A DNA stretch of 64,000 nucleotides from Paracoccaceae bacterium (GTDB taxonomy: Bacteria > Pseudomonadota > Alphaproteobacteria > Rhodobacterales > Rhodobacteraceae). This document shows, piece by piece, positions 56,812 to 64,000 of the stretch. Each line of letters begins with the position of its first letter. The stretch's first letter is position 1. Under the pieces are notes generated by a model. That model did not search any database. It was not told the origin of the DNA and saw only the letters and a list, made by a program, of their open reading frames with translations. Location: assembly GCA_003605175.1 (NCBI GenBank), contig QWDA01000003.1, forward strand, positions 62,001 to 126,000, written 5' to 3'. Made by a program: the position numbers and the translations under genes.

Positions 56812-57816
56812 ATGCCGATGATCCTGACAACCTCCCCGACCTTCGCCACCATCGGCGCCACGCCCGGCCGGCTGCGGGGCGCGGGCTACGAGCTGGTGCG
56901 CGCGACCGATCCGGGGCAGGGCGCCTATCTGCGCGCGCTGCCCATCGCCGACTATCTCGTGGCCGGGCTGCTCCCCGTCACCGCCGAAACGCTGGCGGCG
57001 GGCCCGAACCTGAGGGGCGTGCTGAAACACGGCGTCGGAACCGATTCCATCGATATCGACGCGGCGACCAGCGCCGGGATCCCGGTGACATCCACCCCGG
57101 GCGCGAATTCCCGGGCGGTCGCCGAAATGGCTCTCGGCGCCATCTTCGCCCTGTCGCGCAACGTCGTCGCCGGGCATCTTTCGGTGATCTCGGGCGGCTG
57201 GGAGCGCCGCCGCGGCCGCGAGATCGCCGGAACCACGCTCGGAATCCTCGGCTTCGGCCGGATCGGCCAGCGGCTCGCCCGCATCGCCGGGGGTGTCGGA
57301 ATGCGCGTCGTCGCCCACGATCCCTTCCCCGACACCGCCGCCGCCGAAGACCTGGGCGTCACGCTGGCCCCGTTCGCCGACACGCTGCGCCAGGCCGATT
57401 TCCTGTCGCTCCACCTCGCTGGCGGCTCCGCGACCCGCCACCTGATCGACGCCGCGGCGCTCGCGGCGATGAAGCCCGGATCCGCGCTCCTGAACTTCGC
57501 GCGCGGCAGCCTCGTCGATCTCGACGCGCTCGCCGCCGCGCTCCGCTCCGGGCATCTCGTCGGCGCGGCCATCGACGCCTATCCGGTCGAGCCGCCGGAT
57601 CCAGGAAACCCGATCTTCGCGGCGCCGAACCTGCTGTTTTCACCCCATTCGGGCGCCGACACGGTGCAATCCATCGAGCGCATGAGCGACATGGTCTTCG
57701 AGGACATCCAGGCGATTGCCGGCAACGGGATGCCGCCGCGCGCCCTGAACGCGGAGGCCCTGGGCGCCCGGGCGGAACCGCGTCGCTCGGGAAACGCCAA
57801 TCCCTTCGAGCGCTGA
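56812..57816 (+). CDS. D-2-hydroxyacid dehydrogenase (phosphoglycerate dehydrogenase-like)
   Basis: 334 residues. NAD motif LGILGFGRIGQRLARIAGG, active Arg in LNFARGSLVDLDAL, the Glu position in AIDAYPVEPPDP and the catalytic His in LFSPHSGADTVQS. VLKHGVGTDSIDIDAATSAGIPV is the PGDH-type substrate-domain block. No ACT domain follows, so it is not a regulated SerA. As the last gene of the importer operon it likely reduces or oxidises a 2-hydroxy/2-keto acid product. Confidence 0.88.
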   Translation: MPMILTTSPTFATIGATPGRLRGAGYELVRATDPGQGAYLRALPIADYLVAGLLPVTAETLAAGPNLRGVLKHGVGTDSIDIDAATSAGIPVTSTPGANSRAVAEMALGAIFALSRNVVAGHLSVISGGWERRRGREIAGTTLGILGFGRIGQRLARIAGGVGMRVVAHDPFPDTAAAEDLGVTLAPFADTLRQADFLSLHLAGGSATRHLIDAAALAAMKPGSALLNFARGSLVDLDALAAALRSGHLVGAAIDAYPVEPPDPGNPIFAAPNLLFSPHSGADTVQSIERMSDMVFEDIQAIAGNGMPPRALNAEALGARAEPRRSGNANPFER

Positions 57817-57923
57817 GGATCGTCCCCGCTTTCGGTGCCGCGCCCCAGTGAAACATTGACGAATCGTGGCGGATTATCGCCTAGTTTCGCGCATACGGGG
57901 TTTTGAGGGCGGCTGTGCGGCCA

Positions 57924-58367
57924 ATGTCTTTTGGTATCAAGAGTTTTGCGATCTCCTGCCTGATCGTGACCATTCTGGGGGTTCAGGCCTATATCGGGTT
58001 CACCCGGATAAGGGGCACCACCTGGCCATTCGTCTCCTACCCGATGTACGCCTGGGCCAAGCAGGAAGGCGAGCGGCTGGAAGACTATTCGGTGACCGCG
58101 GTCTTCGCCGACGGCACCGAACTGCCCGATTACGAGAGGGTGATCGACACCCCGTTCTGGATTCTCCGCGAGAACTTCGTCCTTCCCATCGCCCGGCAAG
58201 AGCTCGATGCCGACGCGGCCCGGGAGGCGGCACGGGTGTTCTGCGGCCAGACCGCCGAGAGCCCGGTGCGTCTGGAGCTGATCGACACGGGCGTCTCGGT
58301 CGGGCGGCACGGCGCCGTCTATGGCGAACCGCAGACGGTCGGCACCGTCGATCTCGCGTGCAGGTAA
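57924..58367 (+). CDS. Hypothetical protein with N-terminal membrane anchor
   Basis: 147 residues from the ATG at 57924 (an in-frame TTG seven codons earlier is possible). One hydrophobic segment (about 7-25, FAISCLIVTILGVQAYIGF) is followed by a soluble domain with WPFVSYPMYAW and a late pair of strands. A similar WPF-SYPMY stretch is often seen in proteins near HTTM genes, and here the HTTM gene follows by 13 bp. It is probably exported or membrane-anchored. The function is unknown. Confidence 0.7.
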   Translation: MSFGIKSFAISCLIVTILGVQAYIGFTRIRGTTWPFVSYPMYAWAKQEGERLEDYSVTAVFADGTELPDYERVIDTPFWILRENFVLPIARQELDADAAREAARVFCGQTAESPVRLELIDTGVSVGRHGAVYGEPQTVGTVDLACR

Positions 58368-58380
58368 GGGGAGCCCAGCC

Positions 58381-59349
58381 ATGAATTTCTGGACCCGCTA
58401 CTGGTTCGACCCCCGCCCGGTGCTCGACATCGCCATCGTCCGCATCGTCTGCTGCGTCACCACGCTCTATTTCTGCGTGGCCTTCCTGCATTACCACGCC
58501 GAGATCCTCGACCGGGCGCTGCTCGACGACACGCTCTACCGCCCGTTCCTGCTGTTCCGGCTCGTCCACCTGCCGTTCGGCTGGGGCTATTCGGGCAGCG
58601 GCGGCGCCGACGGGCTCGGCACCTGGGCGTTCCGGCCCTCGGGCGATTTCGTGCTCCTGGCCTACAGCGTCTTCATCGTCTCGGGCGTCATGGCGGCGAT
58701 CGGGCTCCTGACCCGGACGAGCCTCCTCGTCTTCGCGGCGAGCTATTTCTACGTCGAGAGCTACATCTTCGCCTATGGCGACTTCCATCACCCCTCGGCG
58801 GCGATGGTGATCATGCTCGGCCTCCTGGCGCTCAGCCCCGCCGGGCAGGTCCTGTCGGTCGACAACGTGCTCCGCGCCCGCCGCGGCGCGGCCATCGACC
58901 TCCATGCCGACGCGCCCTTCGCGGGCTGGGCGATCCGCCTCATGCAGTGGTTCTTCGCGCTGATGTATCTTTCCGCCTTCTATTCGAAGCTCCACTTCGG
59001 CGGCCTCGACTGGATGAACGGCTACACGCTGCAATACTACCTGATCCAGGACGGGCTCCGCTGGGGCAGCGGCCTCGCCGTATGGGTGGCGCAGTTCCAC
59101 TGGCTGATCCTGCTCGGCCAGATCGGCGTGATGGTGTTCCAGGGAACTTTCTTCCTCGAGGTCCTGTTCCCGAGGCTCCGCTGGATCTATATTCCAATCG
59201 GACTTTGCCTTCACATCTCGATCTACATCCTGCTCCATGCCCCGTTCTTCACCTGGATCGCGCTCTATTCGATCTTCATCCCCTGGCGGGACGTGGCGGA
59301 TTACTTCGGCCATCGCAGCGGGCGGATCTCGCAGGCCGGCGAGCTGTGA
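58381..59349 (+). CDS. HTTM domain membrane protein
   Basis: 322 residues with eight or so helices. Features of the horizontally transferred transmembrane (HTTM) family, related to vitamin K-dependent gamma-carboxylase: IVRIVCCVTTLYFCVAFLHY, a HPSAAMVIMLGLLALSPAG block and LMYLSAFYSKLHFGGLDWMNG. An AAGGGGAG ribosome site precedes the ATG. The bacterial role is unknown. The following DUF393 gene is its regular companion. Confidence 0.83.
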   Translation: MNFWTRYWFDPRPVLDIAIVRIVCCVTTLYFCVAFLHYHAEILDRALLDDTLYRPFLLFRLVHLPFGWGYSGSGGADGLGTWAFRPSGDFVLLAYSVFIVSGVMAAIGLLTRTSLLVFAASYFYVESYIFAYGDFHHPSAAMVIMLGLLALSPAGQVLSVDNVLRARRGAAIDLHADAPFAGWAIRLMQWFFALMYLSAFYSKLHFGGLDWMNGYTLQYYLIQDGLRWGSGLAVWVAQFHWLILLGQIGVMVFQGTFFLEVLFPRLRWIYIPIGLCLHISIYILLHAPFFTWIALYSIFIPWRDVADYFGHRSGRISQAGEL

Positions 59350-59367
59350 CCCTGGGAGGGGCGTGAG

Positions 59368-59751
59368 ATGACCGACAGCCCCGGCGCCATCGTGATTTAT
59401 GACGGCGAATGCCCGTTCTGCAGCCGCTACGTCCGGATGTTGCGGCTGCGCGAGACCGTCGGCCCGGTCCGGCTCCTCGACGCCCGCGACGGCGGCCCCG
59501 AGGTCGAGGCGGCGCTGGCGGAGGGGCTCGACCTCGACGAGGGCATGGTGCTCCTGATGGACGGCCGCTACCACCATGGCGACGACTGCATCCATCGCCT
59601 CGCGCTGCTCAGCACCGGCTCGGGCGCCTTCAACCGCCTGAACGCCGCGATCTTCCGCTCCGAACGCCTTTCGCGCCTGCTCTACCCGCTGCTCCGCGCC
59701 GGCCGGAACACCGTCCTCGCGCTCCTCGGCCGCCAGAAGATCAACCCCTGA
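59368..59751 (+). CDS. DUF393 thioredoxin-like protein (DCC family)
   Basis: 127 residues. The DCC-family redox motif is at the N-terminus: VIYDGECPFCSRYVRML with CxxC at about residues 15-18. The C-terminal part has GDDCIHRLALLSTGSGAFNRL and a helical tail ending in HTTM-partner style (LYPLLRAGRN). Cytosolic or membrane-associated; a thiol-disulfide function is inferred. It lies 18 bp after the HTTM gene. Confidence 0.85.
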   Translation: MTDSPGAIVIYDGECPFCSRYVRMLRLRETVGPVRLLDARDGGPEVEAALAEGLDLDEGMVLLMDGRYHHGDDCIHRLALLSTGSGAFNRLNAAIFRSERLSRLLYPLLRAGRNTVLALLGRQKINP

Positions 59752-59996
59752 CCCCGACGCCCGCGCGGCAAGCGATCCTTCCGGGAAGGCCGCGAGTCGG
59801 CTTTGCGGGACTTTGGCGGCATTCACAGAGGCAATGTCTGGTGGCCCCAACGTTCATTGCTTGTCACAGTTTATACGAAAAGACCGTGATCTAGTTGTTC
59901 GTGCTCGTTCCTCCAATCATGCGCATTCTGCGGGACCCTAGGTCAAGAAGCTGTAGGATCAGAGTAGATCGAAGCGCGAACAGCGAGAAACATGCG

Positions 59997-60728
59997 ATGA
60001 AGGACCGGACTCTCCCGCAAGCCCAACGACCTGGCGTCGAGGGCGCTTTTGAGCATTTCATGGCGCTGGGGGCGCGGCTGCCGGGCAACCTGGGCTTCAT
60101 AGCTCGACGCAAGCTTAAACGCCGGCAATGCAAGCGCTCAACCGACACCTTCAGCGCAGTTCTGGCCGAGACGCGTCCGGGAGAGCTATGTATCGACCTC
60201 GGCGCCAACGTCGGCGCAATCACTCGGCAGATGGCAGCCACCGGGGCTGACGTGATCAGTTTTGAGCCGGACCCAGGCGCATTTGCAGCGCTGAAGGCGG
60301 CAACTGCTGATCTGCAGAACGTAACTTGCGTGCCGAAGGCGGCAGGCCACCAATCAGACAGACTGATGCTCCGCCGAAGCAAAAAGTGGTCAGCCGACGA
60401 TCCCGCAGGCCACACCGAAGGCTCATCTATCGTGCACGCCGATGCGGGCATGGATGACGAAAACGCCGTCGAAGTCGAGGTCGTGGACATCCTTGCATTC
60501 CTTGCGGACCTCGATCGCGATATTCGCATTCTCAAAATGGACATCGAGGGCGCGGAATGGGAGATCTTGCGCCGCCTTTTCGATCATCCCGTGTTGGATC
60601 GGATCGATGCGGTATTCGTAGAAACCCATGAACGGCAGAATCCCGCTCGCTACTTTCCACTTTTCGACGAACTGCAAGTTCGGGCCGAGGCTCTCGCGCG
60701 CCCCTATGTCAACCTATACTGGGTTTGA
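59997..60728 (+). CDS. FkbM-family methyltransferase
   Basis: 243 residues from the ATG at 59997; the frame opens 34 codons earlier with no ribosome site. SAM motif I is CIDLGANVGAITRQMAA, the acidic ribose contact FEPDPGAFAALKAAT, and ILKMDIEGAEWEIL is the FkbM signature. Such enzymes O-methylate sugars or small molecules. Codon use is less GC-rich than the rest of the window, and the gene is bordered by sparse DNA on both sides, suggesting later acquisition. Confidence 0.8.
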   Translation: MKDRTLPQAQRPGVEGAFEHFMALGARLPGNLGFIARRKLKRRQCKRSTDTFSAVLAETRPGELCIDLGANVGAITRQMAATGADVISFEPDPGAFAALKAATADLQNVTCVPKAAGHQSDRLMLRRSKKWSADDPAGHTEGSSIVHADAGMDDENAVEVEVVDILAFLADLDRDIRILKMDIEGAEWEILRRLFDHPVLDRIDAVFVETHERQNPARYFPLFDELQVRAEALARPYVNLYWV

Positions 60729-61132
60729 TCTTTTCCCATGGCCGGTGAGGCAATTCCGAAGGCCGCCCTCCCAGGCGGCGAGAGTTCTTTCAGGATTGCC
60801 AAGACTTCAAGCACGCCACCAGTGCGAGGGCAGACTGTCCGGTTCGATCAAGCGTAAGCCCTGAACAGCGTTTTGCCCATTCGGTGTGACACCCTCGGTC
60901 TCGAACCCATGCCGAGCAATGGTTGAAATCTGGAGCGTGTCTCGCTGTCCGTTCTGGGCTCGAAGCAGACACATGGCCGCGCCGCGACGGCCTGCCGACC
61001 CGGGGAGCACAGGGGCCGCGCGCGGCTCTTGCAGCCAGGCTTTCCCCCTGGCCGAAAAGCGCGAACCGGCCCGGCAAAAGTAGTTTACATTGTCAATCAT
61101 TTCGGTCACGCTCCCCCGCAAGGAGGATCCTC
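60729..61132. other. 404-bp region upstream of pobA, no clear gene
   Basis: Base composition is lower in GC than the flanks, like the preceding FkbM gene. Short minus-strand frames exist (60790-61077 and 60807-61121) but show no recognisable protein and no good start. The right end has an A/T-rich stretch (TTTACATTGTCAAT, around 61084) that probably contains the pobA promoter, and an AAGGAGG ribosome site. Confidence 0.45.
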
Positions 61133-62302
61133 ATGAAGACCCAGGTCGCGATTGTCGGGGGCGGGCCGTCGGGCCTGCTGCTGTCGCAGCTTCTGCACAC
61201 CCGCGGGATCGACAGCATCGTGCTCGAGCGCCGCACCCAGGCCTATGTGCTGGGCCGGATCCGCGCGGGCGTGCTCGAGCAGGGGCTCGTGCGCCTCCTT
61301 GAGGAGGCCGGCTGCGCCGACAGGCTCCATGCCGAGGGCATCCCGCATGACGGCACCTGCATCGCCAGCGACGGCGAGATCTTCCGCATCGACTTCCGCG
61401 CGCTGACCGGCACGCCCGTCATGGTCTATGGCCAGACCGAGGTTACCCGTGACCTCTACGCCGCCCGCGAGGCCGCCGGCGGCCGCATCCTCTATGAGGT
61501 CGACGATGTCACGATCCTCGGCGCCGATACCGACCGGCCCGAAATCGCCTTCACGCAGAACGGCGAACCGCAGCGCATCCAGTGCGATTTCGTCGCCGGC
61601 TGCGACGGGTTCCACGGCGTCAGCCGTCGCACGATCCCCGAGGACGTGCGTCGCGAGTACGAAAAGCTCTACCCGTTCGGCTGGCTCGGCATCCTCTCCG
61701 AAACCTCGCCCGTCGATCACGAGCTGATCTATTCCAGCTCCGAGCGCGGCTTCGCGCTCTGCTCGATGCGCAATGCCCATCTCAGCCGCTACTACATCCA
61801 GTGCCCGCTTACCGACAAGCCGGAGGACTGGTCCGACGAGGCCTTCTGGGAGGAACTGCGCCGCCGCATCCCCGAAGAGGCCGCCCGGAACCTCGTCACC
61901 GGCCCGTCGATCGAGAAATCCATCGCGCCCCTGCGCTCCTTCGTCTCCGAACCGATGCGCTGGGGGCGGCTGTTCCTCTGCGGCGACGCCGCCCATATCG
62001 TGCCGCCCACCGGCGCGAAGGGGCTGAACACCGCCGCCTCCGACGTGCACTACCTGTTCGAGGGCCTCGCCCGCTACTACCGGTCCGGCGATACCGAGGG
62101 GATCGACGGCTACTCCGAAAAGGCGCTGGCCCGGATCTGGAAGGCGGAACGCTTCTCCTGGTGGATGACAGCGCTGCTCCACCGCTTCCCCGGGCAGTCC
62201 GATTTCGACCGCCGCCTGCAACGCGCCGAGCTCGACTTCCTGCGCAGCAACGCCTCCGCGCAGAAGGCGATGGCCGAGAACTATGTCGGGCTGCCCTATT
62301 AG
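61133..62302 (+). CDS. pobA: 4-hydroxybenzoate 3-monooxygenase
   Basis: 389 residues, close to the 394 of Pseudomonas PobA. FAD motif VAIVGGGPSGLLLSQLLH, then ERRTQAYVLGRIRAGVLEQG, the DG motif DFVAGCDGFHGVSR and the GD motif LFLCGDAAHIVPPTGAKGLN. It hydroxylates 4-hydroxybenzoate to protocatechuate with NADPH and O2. No pobR regulator or protocatechuate genes lie in the window. Confidence 0.93.
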   Translation: MKTQVAIVGGGPSGLLLSQLLHTRGIDSIVLERRTQAYVLGRIRAGVLEQGLVRLLEEAGCADRLHAEGIPHDGTCIASDGEIFRIDFRALTGTPVMVYGQTEVTRDLYAAREAAGGRILYEVDDVTILGADTDRPEIAFTQNGEPQRIQCDFVAGCDGFHGVSRRTIPEDVRREYEKLYPFGWLGILSETSPVDHELIYSSSERGFALCSMRNAHLSRYYIQCPLTDKPEDWSDEAFWEELRRRIPEEAARNLVTGPSIEKSIAPLRSFVSEPMRWGRLFLCGDAAHIVPPTGAKGLNTAASDVHYLFEGLARYYRSGDTEGIDGYSEKALARIWKAERFSWWMTALLHRFPGQSDFDRRLQRAELDFLRSNASAQKAMAENYVGLPY

Positions 62303-62394
62303 GTTACACTCCCTGACGCCATCGTGAGAAAGCGTGGTTTGGCTCCGAGGAGGCTCCCGGCCTATCTGGAGGCGGGGCAAAGGAGACACGGGAT

Positions 62395-63297
62395 ATGGCC
62401 GGCCGGTTCAAGAGCGACCTGAAATGGAGTGACGTGACGCCCGAGGCGGCGTTCCTCGACAGGCGCGCGCTCCTCGCGGGGGGCGCGGCCATGGCGGCGG
62501 GCCTTGCGCTGCCGCGCGGCGCGCGGGCCGGCGCGCTCGAGCCCAACACGCTCGAGGAAATCACCAGCTACAACAACTACTACGAATTCGGCACCGGCAA
62601 GACCGACCCGAAAGCCTATGCCGGCGGCCTCACCACCAAGCCCTGGTCGATCGAGGTAGGCGGCATGGTCGAGAAGCCGGGCAATTACGACCTCGCCGAC
62701 ATCCTCAAGGGCAAGAGCATCGAGGAGCGGATCTACCGCCTCCGCTGCGTCGAGGCCTGGTCGATGGTCGTCCCCTGGAACGGCTTCGAACTGAAGGACC
62801 TGCTCGACCAGGTCGGCGTGCAGCCCGGCGCGAAATACGTCGCCTTCGAAACGCTCTACCGCCCCGAGGAAATGCCCGGCACCCGCTACCCGGTGGTGCC
62901 CTGGCCCTACCGTGAAGGCCTCCGCCTCGACGAGGCGATGCACCCGCTCACGATCCTCGCGACCGGGATCTACGGCAAACCCATGCCGAACCAGAACGGC
63001 GCGCCGATCCGGCTCGTGGTGCCGTGGAAATACGGCTTCAAGTCGATCAAGTCGATCGTCAAGATCACCCTCACCGACAAGCAGCCGCCAACCAGCTGGA
63101 ACACCATCCAGGCCCGCGAATACGGCTTCTATTCCAACGTGAACCCGAACGTGGACCACCCGCGCTGGAGCCAGGCGACCGAGCGCCGGATCGGCGGCGG
63201 GCTGTTCAGCCCCCGGATCGAGACCCAAATGTTCAACGGCTATGGCGACGAGGTCGCCGGGCTCTACGCCGGCATGGACCTCAAGAAGTACTACTGA
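62395..63297 (+). CDS. msrP: Periplasmic methionine sulfoxide reductase, catalytic subunit
   Basis: 300 residues. Tat signal [18 protein letters not shown], cleaved near ARAGA. The molybdopterin-ligating Cys is in [30 protein letters not shown] and [15 protein letters not shown] are MsrP blocks. With the heme membrane protein MsrQ it reduces oxidised methionines in envelope proteins. AAAGGAGA ribosome site. Confidence 0.93.
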   Translation: MAGRFKSDLKWSDVTPEAAFLDRRALLAGGAAMAAGLALPRGARAGALEPNTLEEITSYNNYYEFGTGKTDPKAYAGGLTTKPWSIEVGGMVEKPGNYDLADILKGKSIEERIYRLRCVEAWSMVVPWNGFELKDLLDQVGVQPGAKYVAFETLYRPEEMPGTRYPVVPWPYREGLRLDEAMHPLTILATGIYGKPMPNQNGAPIRLVVPWKYGFKSIKSIVKITLTDKQPPTSWNTIQAREYGFYSNVNPNVDHPRWSQATERRIGGGLFSPRIETQMFNGYGDEVAGLYAGMDLKKYY

Positions 63298-63301
63298 GCC
63301 G

Positions 63302-63505
63302 ATGCAGCGCATTTCCGTCCTGACCTGCCCCGAATGCGGGGCCGCGACCGAGGAAGAGATGCCGGTCGACGCCTGCCGGTTCTTCCACGATTGCCTCGCC
63401 TGCGGCGCGGTCCTGCGGCCGAAGCCGGGGGATTGCTGCGTGTTCTGTTCCTACGGCTCGGTGCCATGCCCGCCGGTGCAGTCGGGCGAAGGCTGCCGCG
63501 CGTGA
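63302..63505 (+). CDS. Small GDCCxFCSYG Cys-rich protein
   Basis: 67 residues with nine Cys. Two CxxC-type pairs lie in the first half (LTCPECGA, DCLACGAVL), then GDCCVFCSYGSVPCPP, a motif I associate with a small conserved family (GDCCVFCSYG proteins). Zinc or Fe-S binding is likely. It starts 4 bp after msrP and shares one base with msrQ, so it is part of this operon. Confidence 0.75.
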   Translation: MQRISVLTCPECGAATEEEMPVDACRFFHDCLACGAVLRPKPGDCCVFCSYGSVPCPPVQSGEGCRA

Positions 63506-64000
63506 TGGAGAACATGGTGCAGACGATCAACGGCGCGCTCCGGCGCCTGCCCACCTGGCCGGTCTACGTGATCGGCCTTCTGGTGCCGTTCTGGTTCCTC
63601 TGGCTCGGGATGACCGGCGGGCTCGGGGTCGAGCCGATCAAGGAGCTCGAGCACCGCCTGGGCGAGCTCGGCCTCCAGCTCCTGATCGCCACGCTCTGCG
63701 TCACGCCGCTGCGGCGCTTTCTGGGGCTGAACCTCCTCAGGTTCCGCCGCGCGCTCGGGCTCATCGGCTTCTACTACATCGCGCTGCATCTTCTCGTCTG
63801 GCTGGTGCTCGACGTGCAGATCCTCTCGCAGATCTGGGCGGACATCCTGAAGCGCCCCTACATCACCATCGGCATGCTGGCCTTCCTGCTCCTGGTGCCC
63901 TTGGCGCTTACCTCGAACAACTGGTCGCTCCGCCGGCTCGGCGCCGCAAGCTGGCGGCGGCTGCACCAGCTCTCCTATCTCGCGGCCGTGCTCGGCGCGG
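63505..64000 (+). CDS. msrQ: Heme-binding membrane subunit MsrQ (C-terminus outside window)
   Basis: About 165 residues are visible before the window edge. Membrane helices include WPVYVIGLLVPFWFLWLGM, FYYIALHLLVWLVL and ITIGMLAFLLLVPLALTSNN. His in IALHLLVW and RRLHQLSYL are heme-ligand candidates of the ferric-reductase-like fold, and WRRLHQLSYL is the MsrQ hallmark. It passes electrons from the quinone pool or flavin to MsrP. Confidence 0.9.
   Translation, partial: MENMVQTINGALRRLPTWPVYVIGLLVPFWFLWLGMTGGLGVEPIKELEHRLGELGLQLLIATLCVTPLRRFLGLNLLRFRRALGLIGFYYIALHLLVWLVLDVQILSQIWADILKRPYITIGMLAFLLLVPLALTSNNWSLRRLGAASWRRLHQLSYLAAVLGA

Noticed and set aside
60807-61121. Minus-strand frame upstream of pobA as a transposase remnant
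   Set aside because: I could not match it to any transposase motif. Without a database search it stays unassigned.

Overview
The window is high-GC DNA (strong G/C at third codon positions, many ATGA stop/start overlaps) from an alphaproteobacterium, most likely Rhodobacterales/Paracoccaceae. Supporting signs are TRAP transporters, FCD-type GntR regulators, a DUF6525 protein, and the thiC-thiO-thiS-thiG-thiE-thiF-thiD order behind a TPP riboswitch. The species cannot be named from the sequence. I see no rRNA, tRNA, CRISPR array, intact insertion sequence or prophage.

Layout. (1) 1-7464: a minus-strand operon for a HAAT (Liv-type) ABC importer plus an amidase and a secreted protein cut by the window edge. 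It is divergent from a TetR regulator, with a near-perfect palindrome between them. (2) 7600-18649: a zinc-starvation island. A 15-bp Zur/Fur-type palindrome precedes zur, then a COG0523 GTPase, DUF1826, DUF6525, a complete Opp/nickel-type ABC importer, and a ZrgABCDE-like block (His-rich ZrgA, ATPase, FtsX-like permease, two tandem DUF3299 proteins). Nearly all junctions overlap, so it reads as one long transcription unit. (3) 19041-26779: the minus-strand thiamine operon under a TPP riboswitch, with bioB at its 3' end and a small HTH-like gene upstream. (4) 27138-31750: GntR, a three-gene TRAP transporter and an L-idonate-dehydrogenase-like enzyme.

(5) 31823-57816: a sugar-acid island. GntR is divergent from a TRAP system (binding protein plus a fused DctQM), a 40-residue membrane peptide, an IlvD/Edd-type sugar-acid dehydratase, a DHDPS-fold lyase, an RraA-like protein, KdgD and an SDR. 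Next come a DUF1537 four-carbon acid sugar kinase and GntR. A convergent minus-strand operon follows: sialidase-fold protein, PdxA2, another DHDPS-fold lyase, iron-type alcohol dehydrogenase, ketopantoate-reductase-like protein. A peptide-type ABC importer, a 2-hydroxyacid-dehydrogenase tail fragment, a DUF475 membrane protein, GntR and a 2-hydroxyacid dehydrogenase close the island. Together these import aldonic/aldaric or tetronic acids and break them down by dehydration, aldol cleavage or phosphorylation-oxidation toward pyruvate, 2-oxoglutarate semialdehyde or DHAP. The exact substrates are inferred.

(6) 57924-64000: a three-gene membrane/redox module (secreted hypothetical, HTTM protein, DUF393 protein), a FkbM methyltransferase in lower-GC DNA, pobA, and the msrP-msrQ methionine-sulfoxide repair pair with a tiny Cys-rich gene between them. 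msrQ runs off the right edge.
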